Shown: positions 55,763 through 64,000 of the stretch, piece by piece | How the letters are laid out: every line of letters begins with the position of its first letter | How positions within the stretch are numbered: position 1 is the first letter of the stretch | Origin: Bacillota bacterium | GTDB lineage: Bacteria; Bacillota_I; Bacilli_A; RF39; UBA660 | DNA length: 64,000 nucleotides | Assembly: GCA_015059335.1 (NCBI GenBank) | Contig: SVAP01000003.1 | Span: forward strand, 1-64,000 | Reading direction: 5' to 3' | The notes under the pieces: model-generated | Database searches by the model: none | Told to the model about the DNA's origin: nothing | What the model saw: the letters and a program-made list of their open reading frames with translations, nothing else | Program-made: the position numbers and the translations under genes

Positions 55763-56548
55763 ATGGAACATAATTTTAAGAAAAAATACGGTCAAAATTT
55801 TTTGAAAGATAACAATATATTAGATAAAATTGCTAATAGCGTTGAAATTAGCAATGACGATTTAATTATAGAAATAGGACCTGGTAGTGGAGCTCTCACT
55901 GAAAAACTTATAAAAAAATCAAAAAAATTGATTTGTTTTGAAATTGACACAGATTTAAAAAAATATCTGGAAATATATGAATCAATGGGTGCAAAAATAG
56001 TATATGGTGATTTTTTGAAACAAAATGTTATTGAGATTATTAATGAATATAAATATAAAAATTTATATATAATTGCTAATCTTCCATATTATATAACTAC
56101 TCCAATTATTGAAAAAATAATAAATGATAAATTATTGGTTGATAATTGTATATTCATGGTACAAAAAGAAGTTGCAGATAGATTAAAAGCAAAGGTTGGT
56201 ACTAAACAATATAACTCATTAACAATCTTTATAGATTATTATTTTGAAGTCAATAAGTTATTTGATGTTAACAGAAATTCCTTTTATCCAAAACCTAATG
56301 TTGATAGTACAATAATATCTTTGAAAAAAAGAAAAAATTATAGGGTAACACTAAATAATGAAAAAATATTTTTTAAACTAATAAGAGACGCCTTTACTTA
56401 TAAAAGAAAAACTTTAAGAAATAATTTAAAAAGTTATAATCTTGATATAATTTCTAAAGTTTTAGAAAAATACAACTTAGATCTTAATGTACGTGCAGAA
56501 AATCTTAATATAGAAATATTTGCTGATATATCTAATTCCTTGTCATAA
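55763..56548 (+). CDS. rsmA: RsmA/KsgA, 16S rRNA dimethyladenosine transferase
   Basis: Dimethylates A1518 and A1519 near the 3' end of 16S rRNA. Seen: KKYGQNFLKD, IEIGPGSGALTEKL and catalytic NLPYYITTPI; 261 residues. rnmV (5S rRNA maturase M5), which precedes ksgA in B. subtilis, is not here. Confidence 0.96.
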   Translation: MEHNFKKKYGQNFLKDNNILDKIANSVEISNDDLIIEIGPGSGALTEKLIKKSKKLICFEIDTDLKKYLEIYESMGAKIVYGDFLKQNVIEIINEYKYKNLYIIANLPYYITTPIIEKIINDKLLVDNCIFMVQKEVADRLKAKVGTKQYNSLTIFIDYYFEVNKLFDVNRNSFYPKPNVDSTIISLKKRKNYRVTLNNEKIFFKLIRDAFTYKRKTLRNNLKSYNLDIISKVLEKYNLDLNVRAENLNIEIFADISNSLS

Positions 56549-56587
56549 TTGACAAGGCTTTTTCATATCGTTATATGGGTGAATTAA

Positions 56588-57379
56588 ATGAATCTAAAAA
56601 TTGGTGATTTAGTAACCAGAAATTCATATAACAATGATACTGTATTCAAAGTTATTAAAATTGATAGTAACAATGTATATTTAAAAGGAGTAACTATAAG
56701 ATTGTATGCGGATAGTGATGTTTCAGATTTAGCGCCATATGATAAGAAAGAAACAGAAATAATTGAAAGCGACAATAGAAAATTTGAACAAATTAAGGAT
56801 TCACTTAATCTTGATAGAAATGAATATTTTTACTTACCAGGAAGAATATTACATATAGATGGTGATAAAGAGTATTTAGATAGATGTCTCAAATTTTATA
56901 AAGATTATAACATTTTAGCTTATGGTGTACATTCGAAAGAAAACGAAGTCTCAAAAAATATTAGACGTTATTTAGAAGAAACAAATGCGGATATCGTTGT
57001 TATTACTGGCCACGATGCATATTATAAAAAAAAGGGGGCACAAACTGATTTAAATGCATATAAAAATAGCGATAACTTTGTTAAATCTATAAAAGAAGCT
57101 AGGAAATATGAAAAAGCTCACGATAAATTAATAATAATTGCAGGAGCTTGTCAATCAGATTACGAAGAATTAATTAAAGCTGGCGCCAACTTTGCTTCTA
57201 GCCCTAAAAGAATTAATATTCATGCTTTAGACCCAGCTATAATTGCCACGATGATAGGATTAACAGATAAAGGTGACGATATTGATTTGATAGGAATTTT
57301 ATCTAAAACAAAGTATGGTTCTGATGGGATTGGTGGTATAAAAACAAAAGGTACCATGTATGTAGGTTATCCAAGATAA
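56588..57379 (+). CDS. yabG: YabG, sporulation-specific protease
   Basis: Mother-cell protease that trims spore-coat proteins. Seen: N-terminal SH3-like segment (MNLKIGDLVTRNSYNNDTVF), ITGHDAYYKK (His) and IAGACQSDYEE (Cys), the proposed catalytic pair, and SPKRINIHALDPAI; 263 residues. It is followed by veg, as in B. subtilis. Confidence 0.95.
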   Translation: MNLKIGDLVTRNSYNNDTVFKVIKIDSNNVYLKGVTIRLYADSDVSDLAPYDKKETEIIESDNRKFEQIKDSLNLDRNEYFYLPGRILHIDGDKEYLDRCLKFYKDYNILAYGVHSKENEVSKNIRRYLEETNADIVVITGHDAYYKKKGAQTDLNAYKNSDNFVKSIKEARKYEKAHDKLIIIAGACQSDYEELIKAGANFASSPKRINIHALDPAIIATMIGLTDKGDDIDLIGILSKTKYGSDGIGGIKTKGTMYVGYPR

Positions 57380-57388
57380 GGAGAAAAT

Positions 57389-57607
57389 ATGACAATATCA
57401 AAAATTAAAGAGGATTTAACTGAAAATTTAGGAAATAGAGTTAAAATTACATTTAATGTAGGAAGAAATAAAATAGAAGAGTTTGATGCCATAATAAAAG
57501 AAACATATAGATTTATCTTTGTTGTTGAGACTGAAAACGAAAATAAATCATTTAGCTATTCTGATGTGCTTACAAAAACTGTACAAATACAATTTAAACA
57601 ACAGTAA
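57389..57607 (+). CDS. veg: Veg, biofilm-associated small protein
   Basis: In B. subtilis Veg stimulates biofilm matrix genes by opposing SinR. Seen: 72 residues, MTISKIKEDLTENLGNRVKI followed by a beta-rich core (FNVGRNKIEEFDAIIKETYRF). RBS AAGGAGA; 9 bp after yabG. Confidence 0.93.
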   Translation: MTISKIKEDLTENLGNRVKITFNVGRNKIEEFDAIIKETYRFIFVVETENENKSFSYSDVLTKTVQIQFKQQ

Positions 57608-57652
57608 TTGCATATTAAAAATAAAAAAACGACATTTTATTTAAAAAAACAA

Positions 57653-57681
57653 TTGCATTTTTATTTTCTTTTATATATAAT
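57653..57681 (+). promoter_or_regulatory. Sigma-A-like promoter of spoVG
   Basis: TTGCAT (57653-57658), 17-bp spacer, perfect TATAAT (57676-57681). B. subtilis spoVG uses sigma-H; no clear sigma-H match was noticed here. Confidence 0.72.
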
Positions 57682-57723
57682 TTAAGTATAGGAGCATATA
57701 TGCTTCGGAAGGAGAGGGTCGTC

Positions 57724-57984
57724 TTGAAAATTACATCTGTTACAGTACGTAAAATTGAAAAAGAAAATTCACGTATGAAAGGAATTGCATCAGTATTAAT
57801 TGATGATAGTTTTGCAGTTCATGATATTAGAATAATAGAGGGAGATAATGGGCTATTTATCGCAATGCCTAGCAGAAAAACTCCAACTGGAGGATATAGA
57901 GATATAGCGCATCCAATTAATCCAGAAGTTCGTAAATTATTTGAACAAGCTATATTAGATGAATATAATAAAGAAGAAGAATAA
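57724..57984 (+). CDS. spoVG: SpoVG, RNA/DNA-binding sporulation and cell-wall regulator
   Basis: Small nucleic-acid binding regulator. Seen: VTVRKIEKENSRMKGIASV, DDSFAVHDIRIIEGDNGLFIAMPS and YRDIAHPINPEVR; 86 residues. The start is probably TTG 57724 (AAGGAG, 9-nt spacing, and agreement with the family N-terminus); an in-frame ATG at 57700 with its own AGGAG is the alternative and would add eight residues. Confidence 0.95.
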   Translation: MKITSVTVRKIEKENSRMKGIASVLIDDSFAVHDIRIIEGDNGLFIAMPSRKTPTGGYRDIAHPINPEVRKLFEQAILDEYNKEEE

Positions 57985-58008
57985 AACTTGGTAATTACCA
58001 GGTTTTTT
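57984..58008 (+). terminator. Terminator of spoVG
   Basis: Hairpin AACTTGGTAA / TTACCAGGTT followed by TTTT. Confidence 0.87.
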
Positions 58009-58038
58009 AATTTGTATCAAATTAGTATTAAAGTCTTT

Positions 58039-58066
58039 TCATATTTTTAGTTATAGTACATATATT
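58039..58066 (+). promoter_or_regulatory. Sigma-E-like promoter of yabPQ
   Basis: TCATATT (58039-58045), 13-bp spacer, CATATATT (58059-58066): close to the B. subtilis sigma-E pattern, and yabP is a sigma-E gene there. Confidence 0.7.
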
Positions 58067-58087
58067 ATATTAAAAGGAGAGATATTA

Positions 58088-58381
58088 ATGGACAAAGTAC
58101 AAGAATTAGATACAATTATAACTCATACAATTGCATTAACAGAAAGAAAAAACATCACAATTTCCGGTGTTAAAAAAATTGAAAGCTTTGATAATGAAGA
58201 ATTTATTATTGAAACATTAATGGGATATGTAGTAGTTAAAGGGGAACAATTAGAAATAATAAAATTAGATACTTATCAGGGAAGTATTGCAATTAAAGGA
58301 AAAATAAATTCAATAACTTATGTAGATGATGAAAAAACTAGAGAAAAGGACGAGGGACTATTTAATAGATTGTTTAAATAA
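58088..58381 (+). CDS. yabP: YabP sporulation protein
   Basis: Needed for spore-coat/cortex formation in the mother cell. 97 residues with the YabP/YqfC pattern ERKNITISGVKKIESFDNEEFIIETLMGYVVVKGEQLEI in overlapping strands and a short helical tail. RBS AAAGGAGA. It shares one base with yabQ. Confidence 0.9.
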   Translation: MDKVQELDTIITHTIALTERKNITISGVKKIESFDNEEFIIETLMGYVVVKGEQLEIIKLDTYQGSIAIKGKINSITYVDDEKTREKDEGLFNRLFK

Positions 58382-58707
58382 TGGAATTAATAATACAAAT
58401 AAAATCTCTTTTGTTCTCGTTTGTTTTTGGAATTATTTTTTCTATCACAACAAGTATATTAGAAAAAATTATTTATCATAAGAAAATTATTTTTGAAATT
58501 ATTAATACCTTTTTAATATCTATTTTCTTTTGCTTGTTATACTTTATATGTATCAAAAATATTAATAACGGAATTATTCATATATATTTTATAATGATGG
58601 TTTTATTTGGTGTGGTTCTAGATAAATATATATTTAAACTTGGATATAAGCTAAAAATTATAATAAAAAAACTTACTATTAATTTTAATAAGAATAAAAA
58701 CACTTGA
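58381..58707 (+). CDS. yabQ: YabQ sporulation membrane protein
   Basis: Membrane protein needed for spore cortex formation. 108 residues: three hydrophobic helices (about 8-30, 40-58, 65-85) and a basic tail; the opening IIQIKSLLFSFVFGIIFS matches YabQ. Its ATG overlaps the yabP stop (TAATG). Confidence 0.88.
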   Translation: MELIIQIKSLLFSFVFGIIFSITTSILEKIIYHKKIIFEIINTFLISIFFCLLYFICIKNINNGIIHIYFIMMVLFGVVLDKYIFKLGYKLKIIIKKLTINFNKNKNT

Positions 58708-58749
58708 CATCATTTAACACTATTTAAACAAAAAATATAAAAAGCATAT

Positions 58750-58777
58750 TTTACAATTTAAGTATAAATGTTATAAT
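58750..58777 (+). promoter_or_regulatory. Promoter of divIC
   Basis: TTTACA (58750-58755), 16-bp spacer, TATAAT (58772-58777). Confidence 0.65.
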
Positions 58778-58803
58778 TATATATACTAGGGGTGGTGTAT
58801 TAT

Positions 58804-59097
58804 ATGCCGAAGAAAAAGAAAAAAAGAAGAATAAAGAACAAAACTATATTACTAACTATTGTGTCGTTAGTTGTAATTATAGTTTCAACATATGTTTTTA
58901 CTACTTACTTTTTAGAAATATACAACATACACAAGGAAAAGGAAACGTTAACAACTGAAATAGCAGAATTAAATGAACAAGAAGAAAAATTGGAGAATGA
59001 AGTTTTAAAATTACAAGACCCTGAGTATATAGCAAGATATGCAAGAGAAAAATATTCTTATTCAAAAGATGGAGAATATATTATTAAGTTACCATAA
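58804..59097 (+). CDS. divIC: DivIC/FtsB cell division protein
   Basis: Septum protein forming a complex with FtsL and DivIB. Seen: basic N-terminus (MPKKKKKRRIKNK), one membrane helix (about 15-37), coiled coil (about 42-72; KETLTTEIAELNEQEEKLENEV) and the DPEYIARYAREKY motif; 98 residues. Start ATG 58804 with GGGGTGG. Confidence 0.94.
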   Translation: MPKKKKKRRIKNKTILLTIVSLVVIIVSTYVFTTYFLEIYNIHKEKETLTTEIAELNEQEEKLENEVLKLQDPEYIARYAREKYSYSKDGEYIIKLP

Positions 59098-59182
59098 AAG
59101 ATATGTCAAATTAATGACTATCTTTTTATTTTGACATTTTTTACTATTTTAATATCATAAACTAGTGCAACAGGTGATTAAC

Positions 59183-59626
59183 ATGAGTATTAGAAAAATA
59201 TTAAGAATGATTATAATAACATGTAATGTTTTGTTTCTTTTTAAATATGAAATATATAATGAACCAATTTTTATATTCATTTTATATGTTATTTTTAACA
59301 AAAACAAATATTTTATTTTGTTTCTAAGTTGTACTATGTTTTTAAAGTTTAATATTACTTATTTTTTTAAAAATATAATATTTTTTATAATGTTTGAAAT
59401 ATTTTTAATAATTCTAACTGATCACAAAATAAATACAAAAGGGAAATATAGAATATTTTTATTGACATTTTTTATTTATTTAGTTTTAATAAATGTATTC
59501 GAACCAATTGTATATAATTATAAAAGATTATATGAATCTATTTGGTTATATATTTTAAATCTATTTATATATAAAATTTTTATTAAAACTAATCTATTTG
59601 TTAAAGGAAGCGATTATATTGAATGA
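59183..59626 (+). CDS. Unknown membrane protein at the spoIIE position
   Basis: Not recognised. 147 residues, about five hydrophobic helices, no soluble domain; very rich in Ile, Phe, Leu, Asn and Lys. B. subtilis has yabR and spoIIE between divIC and tilS; this has neither the PP2C domain nor the length of SpoIIE. It could be an unrelated lineage gene or a remnant. Start ATG 59183 with CAGGTGA. It overlaps tilS by 8 bp. Confidence 0.7.
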   Translation: MSIRKILRMIIITCNVLFLFKYEIYNEPIFIFILYVIFNKNKYFILFLSCTMFLKFNITYFFKNIIFFIMFEIFLIILTDHKINTKGKYRIFLLTFFIYLVLINVFEPIVYNYKRLYESIWLYILNLFIYKIFIKTNLFVKGSDYIE

Positions 59627-60956
59627 AGTAATTAAATTTTTGAAAAATGATATTTTTGATGAAGAAAATTTGTCAGTCGTAGTAGCGTGTTCTGGAGGAC
59701 CAGACTCTATGGCACTTTTAGATGTTATATTAAAATTTAAAGAAAAGAGAAATGTTAGAATTATATGCGCTCATGTTAATCATAAACTTAGATTAGAAAG
59801 TGAACAAGAAAAAAAAGATGTTCAAGAGTATTGTGAAGAAAATAAAATTATTTTTGAATATATGGAAATAAAAAAATACAATAATGATAACTTTCACGTA
59901 CAAGCAAGAAATATCAGATATAAATTTTTTGATGAATTAATGAAAAAATATAATGCAAAATATTTATTTACTGCGCATCATGGTGATGATTTGATTGAAA
60001 CTGTTTTAATGAGAATTACAAGAGGGTCAACTGTAAATGGGTATAGTGGATTTAGTAAAATAACAAAAAAATCCAATTATTACGTTGTTAAACCTCTAAT
60101 TTGTGTTACAAAACAACAATTATTGGAATATGTTGAAGAAAACAATATTAAATATGCAATTGACAAATCAAACGATAAGACAATATATACTAGAAATAGA
60201 TATAGGAAGAATATGTTACCATTTTTGAAGCAAGAAAATAAAAATGTTCATTTAAAATATCTTAAATTCAGTGAACAACTTATAAAATATGAAAACTATA
60301 TTCAAAATGAAGTTAATAAAATTATGCCATCAGTATTATCTAATAATGTTTTAAATATTGATTTATTCAATAATTTAGATATTGTTATTAAAGAAAAAAT
60401 TATAGGACATATATTAGAACAAATTTATAAAGATGATATTTCTTATCTTTCTGATATACATATTAATCAAATATTGTTGTTGATAATGTCTAATAAACCA
60501 AATGCATCAATTAATTTGCCAAAAGGAATTAAAATCATAAAAGAATATAATAAACTATATTTTAATAATCCGTATTTTAAAAAACAGGATTTTAAAATAT
60601 TATTAGAAGATGAAATTAATATTGACAACAATAAAATAAAAATTGTTTCTGAATCAAATGATTTTTCTAATTATACAATTAGATTAAATAAAAATGATAT
60701 TAAACTTCCTTTATATATAAGAAATATAAATACATCTGATAAAATGTATGTTAAAGGAATGAATGGTTCAAAAAAAATTAAAGATATTTATATAGATTTA
60801 AAAATCCCTAAAGAAAAAAGAAACAGATTACCAATATTAGTTGATAGTGATGATAATATTTTGTGGTTGCCAGGTTTAAAAAAGTCAAAATATGATAAAT
60901 CAAAAGATGGAAATTGTGATATAATAATAAGGTATATTGAAAAAGGAGGAAAATGA
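59619..60956 (+). CDS. tilS: TilS, tRNA-Ile lysidine synthetase
   Basis: Modifies C34 of tRNA-Ile(CAU) to lysidine. Seen: PP-loop VACSGGPDSMALL, HVNHKLR, HHGDDLIETVLMRITRGS and the C-terminal tRNA-binding domain; 445 residues. Start probably TTG 59619 with AAAGGA; a TTG at 59598 is in frame too. hprT, normally between tilS and ftsH, is missing. Confidence 0.95.
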   Translation: MNEVIKFLKNDIFDEENLSVVVACSGGPDSMALLDVILKFKEKRNVRIICAHVNHKLRLESEQEKKDVQEYCEENKIIFEYMEIKKYNNDNFHVQARNIRYKFFDELMKKYNAKYLFTAHHGDDLIETVLMRITRGSTVNGYSGFSKITKKSNYYVVKPLICVTKQQLLEYVEENNIKYAIDKSNDKTIYTRNRYRKNMLPFLKQENKNVHLKYLKFSEQLIKYENYIQNEVNKIMPSVLSNNVLNIDLFNNLDIVIKEKIIGHILEQIYKDDISYLSDIHINQILLLIMSNKPNASINLPKGIKIIKEYNKLYFNNPYFKKQDFKILLEDEINIDNNKIKIVSESNDFSNYTIRLNKNDIKLPLYIRNINTSDKMYVKGMNGSKKIKDIYIDLKIPKEKRNRLPILVDSDDNILWLPGLKKSKYDKSKDGNCDIIIRYIEKGGK

Positions 60957-62929
60957 TGAAAAAGAAAGCAAAAAAAGGGTTATTACCATATTTATTTTTA
61001 TTTCTAATTATGTTAACAATTTTATATTTTGTTTCTAATATGAATAATAAAGTAAATATTTTAAGTTATGACGAATTTATCGTTTCGCTAAACGAAGGAA
61101 AAATTGATGAAATGGATATTACTCCTAAAAGTGGGGCTGGTGTTTATGAATTAACAGGTAAACTTAAGAATTATAAAGAAAATGAAAGCTTCTTTGTAAG
61201 GGTGCCACTTTCAGATGAAATAATATCTAAAATAATTGATACAAATGATGAATATAATTTTAAATTAGTTACTGAAGCTGATCCTGGGTCTAGTTCATTC
61301 TGGTTAATAATAATTAATGTTCTACCTATATTATTGTTAGTTGGAGGGACATTCTTAATTTTCACTAAGCAAATGGGTGGAGCAAATAAATCAATGGATT
61401 TTGGAAGAAGTAGAGCAAAATTGAATGAAGATTCAAAAAAAATCAAATTTGATAAAGTTGCTGGTTTACAAGAAGAAAAAGAAGAAGTTAAGGAATTAAT
61501 TGATTTCTTGAAAAATCCTAAAAAATTTCAAAAACTAGGTGCAAGAATTCCTAAGGGTGTACTATTAGTTGGTCCTCCAGGAACAGGTAAAACATTGTTA
61601 GCGCGTGCGGTAGCTGGTGAAGCTAATGTTCCATTCTATTATATAAGTGGTTCAGATTTTGTAGAATTGTTTGTTGGTGTTGGTGCAAGTCGTGTTAGAG
61701 ATATGTTTAAACAAGCTAAACATAATGCTCCATGTTTAATATTTATAGATGAAATAGATGCAGTAGGTCGCCAAAGAGGTTCTGGTATCGGTGGAGGACA
61801 TGACGAAAGGGAACAAACATTAAACCAATTACTAACTGAAATGGATGGATTTGGCGCTAATGAGGGTATTATTATTATTGCTGCAACAAACCGTCCAGAT
61901 GTACTTGATCCAGCATTACTTAGACCAGGTAGATTTGATAGACAGGTTACAGTTAATTTTCCGGATGTTAAAGGTAGGGAAGAAATTCTTGAGGTACATG
62001 CTAAAAATAAAACATTCGCTAAAAACGTTAAATTATCAAATATTGCAAAAAGGACAGTTGGATTTAGTGGTGCTGACTTAGAAAACTTACTAAATGAAGC
62101 AGCACTTCTTGCGGTTAGAAGAAATAAAGAACATATTACAATGGCTGAAATAGATGAAGCTCAAGATAGAGTTTTAATGGGACCAGCAAAGAAAAGCAAA
62201 AAATATACTGAAAAAGAAAAAAAGATAGTTGCATATCATGAAGCAGGTCATGCAGTTATTGGACTAAAACTTGATGGTGCCAACGAGGTTCAAAAAATAA
62301 CAATTGTACCAAGAGGAGCAGCTGGTGGATATAATTTAATGCTACCTAAAGAAGAAACTTATTTTTCAACTAAAAAAGAGTTACTTGATACAATAAGTGG
62401 GCTTCTTGCAGGACGTGTTGCTGAAGAAACAATATTCAATGAAGTAACAACAGGTGCACATAACGATTTTGAAAAAGCAACAAAAATAGCTCGTGCTATG
62501 GTAACCGAATATGGTATGAGTGATTTAGGTCCAGTTCAATTTGAACAAAGAGAATCAGGAAATGTATTCTTGGGAAGAGATTATACTAAAAGTAGAAATT
62601 TCTCAAGTCAAGTTGCATTTGAAATTGATCAAGAACAAAGAAAAATTATTAATGAATGTTATAATATAACTAAAAAAATCATTAAAGAAAACATAAATTT
62701 ATTAGAATTGATTGCTAATTCATTATTGGAACATGAAACATTAACTAAGGAACAAATTGATTACCTAGTTAAAAATGGTAAAATGCCTAGCGATGAAGAA
62801 GTTAAAGAAGAAATCAAAGATTTAGATAATTTATCACTAGATGAATTAAAATCTTTGGCTAAGGATAAAAGTATCAAAGGATATACTAAAATGACTAAAG
62901 AACAACTTAAAAATGAATTAGAAAAATAA
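60953..62929 (+). CDS. ftsH: FtsH, membrane AAA+ zinc metalloprotease, with a C-terminal Rho_N-like motif
   Basis: Degrades unfolded membrane and regulatory proteins. Seen: two membrane helices (about 10-28 and 118-138), Walker [20 protein letters not shown], second region of homology [19 protein letters not shown] and the zinc site HEAGH; 658 residues. Odd: the last 34 residues ([20 protein letters not shown], then [15 protein letters not shown]) look like a Rho_N/SAP-type nucleic-acid binding motif, which is not part of ordinary FtsH. Start 60953 or 60956; TilS stop overlaps. Confidence 0.96.
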   Translation: MMKKKAKKGLLPYLFLFLIMLTILYFVSNMNNKVNILSYDEFIVSLNEGKIDEMDITPKSGAGVYELTGKLKNYKENESFFVRVPLSDEIISKIIDTNDEYNFKLVTEADPGSSSFWLIIINVLPILLLVGGTFLIFTKQMGGANKSMDFGRSRAKLNEDSKKIKFDKVAGLQEEKEEVKELIDFLKNPKKFQKLGARIPKGVLLVGPPGTGKTLLARAVAGEANVPFYYISGSDFVELFVGVGASRVRDMFKQAKHNAPCLIFIDEIDAVGRQRGSGIGGGHDEREQTLNQLLTEMDGFGANEGIIIIAATNRPDVLDPALLRPGRFDRQVTVNFPDVKGREEILEVHAKNKTFAKNVKLSNIAKRTVGFSGADLENLLNEAALLAVRRNKEHITMAEIDEAQDRVLMGPAKKSKKYTEKEKKIVAYHEAGHAVIGLKLDGANEVQKITIVPRGAAGGYNLMLPKEETYFSTKKELLDTISGLLAGRVAEETIFNEVTTGAHNDFEKATKIARAMVTEYGMSDLGPVQFEQRESGNVFLGRDYTKSRNFSSQVAFEIDQEQRKIINECYNITKKIIKENINLLELIANSLLEHETLTKEQIDYLVKNGKMPSDEEVKEEIKDLDNLSLDELKSLAKDKSIKGYTKMTKEQLKNELEK

Positions 62930-62946
62930 ATATTTATCTAAAAGTG

Positions 62947-62979
62947 GAAAAAGGGATTTCAAAATTCCTTTTTTTTTGA
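62947..62979 (+). terminator. Terminator of ftsH
   Basis: AAAAAGGGATTT / AATTCCTTTTT hairpin with a long T-run; imperfect stem. Confidence 0.8.
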
Positions 62980-63017
62980 TAAAATGGATATGCAGATAAT
63001 CCAAAGAGGTGTTTTAA

Positions 63018-63809
63018 ATGGGTAAGGTAATATCAATGGTAAATCAAAAAGGTGGAGTAGGAAAAACAACAACCAGCATTAATTTAGCTGCATCATTAGG
63101 ATATTTAGGCAAAAAAGTGTTGTTAATTGATCTAGATCCACAGGGAAATGCAACAACTGGAGTTGGTATAAACAAAGGAGACATTGATAAAAGCATATAC
63201 AATGTATTAATTGGAGAATCAAGTATTGGGGAAGTTATTGTAAAAACCAAATTTAAAAATCTACATATTATACCTGCAACAATTAATTTAGCAGGTGCTG
63301 ACATTGAATTAATAGAAAAAAGTAGATTTGAAACTGGATTTTCTAAAAGTGAACAATTAAAAAATAAAATAGAATTAATCAAGGATATGTATGATTTTAT
63401 TTTAATTGATTGTCCGCCATCACTGGGTATTTTAACTACTAATGCATTAACTGCAAGTAATTCTGTTATTATACCAGTTCAATGTGAATTTTTTGCGCTT
63501 GAAGGTATTATGCAATTATTAAATAGTATAATGCTTGCGCAACGTAATTTAAATCCTAATCTTGATATTGAGGGTGTTTTATTAACAATGCTTGATTCAA
63601 GAACAAATTTAGGATTAGAAGTTGTAGAGGATATAAGAAGTTATTTTAAAGAAAGAGTGTATGACACAATTATTCCAAGACTTATTAGACTTACAGAAGC
63701 TCCTTCACATGGAAAACCAATAATTTCTTACGATCCGAAAAGTAGAGGTACAGAAGCATATATAAATTTGGCTAAGGAGGTCATAGAAAGAAATGGAACA
63801 GAAGCGTAG
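63018..63809 (+). CDS. soj: Soj/ParA chromosome partition ATPase
   Basis: Walker ATPase that cooperates with ParB in origin segregation and regulates DnaA. Seen: deviant Walker A QKGGVGKTT (near 9-17), DLDPQGNATTG, LIDCPPSLGIL; 263 residues. RBS AGAGGTG. Its ParB partner overlaps its end by 17 bp. In B. subtilis soj-spo0J lies next to noc; here it is about 39 kb away. Confidence 0.97.
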   Translation: MGKVISMVNQKGGVGKTTTSINLAASLGYLGKKVLLIDLDPQGNATTGVGINKGDIDKSIYNVLIGESSIGEVIVKTKFKNLHIIPATINLAGADIELIEKSRFETGFSKSEQLKNKIELIKDMYDFILIDCPPSLGILTTNALTASNSVIIPVQCEFFALEGIMQLLNSIMLAQRNLNPNLDIEGVLLTMLDSRTNLGLEVVEDIRSYFKERVYDTIIPRLIRLTEAPSHGKPIISYDPKSRGTEAYINLAKEVIERNGTEA

Positions 63810-64000
63810 AGCATTAGGTAAAGGATTAGAACAGTTATTTAATAGTGAATCATTAGATTTTTCACAAATTGAAGAAAAGATAGTAGAAGAAGCATCGAAA
63901 GATGAAATAGTTAATATTAAACTAGCTGAATTACGTAGTAATCCATATCAACCAAGAATATATTTTGATGAAGCAGCATTACAAGAATTATCAGATTCTA
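63793..64000 (+). CDS. parB: ParB (Spo0J), 5' part cut by the window end
   Basis: Binds and spreads from parS as a CTP-dependent clamp. 69 codons visible: N-terminal ParA-stimulating motif QKRRALGKGLEQLF, acidic linker, then ELRSNPYQPRIYFDEAALQEL, the start of the CTPase core. AAGGAGG at 63774-63780 precedes ATG 63793. The HTH that would be compared with Noc is outside the window. Confidence 0.95.
   Translation, partial: MEQKRRALGKGLEQLFNSESLDFSQIEEKIVEEASKDEIVNIKLAELRSNPYQPRIYFDEAALQELSDS

Noticed and set aside
62976-63017. Promoter of soj just after the ftsH terminator
   Set aside because: TTGATA and GATAAT are present but only 13 bp apart; not convincing.

Overview
The window is about 64 kb of chromosome around the replication origin of a very A+T-rich, spore-forming member of the Bacilli (Firmicutes); by eye roughly a quarter to 30% G+C. 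Three things point there: gene order around dnaA that closely follows Bacillus subtilis; RNA polymerase delta (RpoE), Noc and a ComK homologue, which are Bacilli traits; and many sporulation genes (spoIID, spoIIQ, spoIIID, spoIIR, spoVT, spoVG, bofA, yabG, yabP, yabQ). I cannot name the genus. I saw no tRNA, rRNA, insertion sequence, prophage or CRISPR array.

Layout. Transcription diverges from the origin at about 30.6-31.0 kb. Left of it nearly everything is on the minus strand. Moving away from the origin: rpmH-rnpA-yidC-jag, mnmE, mnmG-rsmG-noc, a class A penicillin-binding protein (+), ywiB-argS-rpoE-prfA-prmC-spoIIR-mntP, an ASCH-domain gene (+), fba, murA, an SGNH hydrolase, rpmE, two unknown genes, rpiB-ywzB-spoIID-spoIIQ, spoIIID, mbl, a complete agr-type quorum-sensing locus (agrBD on +, agrAC on -), a cold-shock gene, hpf and secA. 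Right of the origin nearly everything is on the plus strand: dnaA, dnaN, a stand-alone comK homologue, recF-gyrB-gyrA, a 376-bp cluster of five perfect parS sites, a very small SRP RNA, tadA, dnaX-ebfC-recR-bofA-holB-ricT-trmN6-rsmI-pth-mfd, ppa (-), spoVT, a methionine T-box and metG, a small membrane protein, tatD, a 3D-domain protein, ksgA, yabG-veg, spoVG, yabP-yabQ, divIC, an unknown membrane protein, tilS-ftsH and soj-parB (parB is cut by the window end).

How the parts work together. The origin is bipartite, with DnaA boxes on both sides of dnaA and a 19-nt element repeated on each side. Chromosome segregation (Soj/ParB with the parS cluster) and nucleoid occlusion (Noc with a perfect Noc-binding palindrome in oriC) are both encoded here with their DNA targets. 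The spoIID/spoIIQ/spoIIID/spoIIR group supports engulfment and mother-cell/forespore signalling.

Points most worth a second look: (1) five perfect parS sites packed together, several nested in longer perfect palindromes whose arms differ between copies; (2) a truncated ComK homologue, walled by terminators, where B. subtilis has yaaA; (3) an agr locus whose AgrD has an unusual spacing between the ring cysteine and the conserved tail; (4) a Rho_N/SAP-like extension on FtsH; (5) a Noc without the N-terminal membrane helix but with a long Asn/Gln-rich tail; (6) a short membrane protein where spoIIE normally sits; (7) a ribosomal protein L34 of only 40 residues; (8) a tiny SRP RNA with an A:U-only apical stem.
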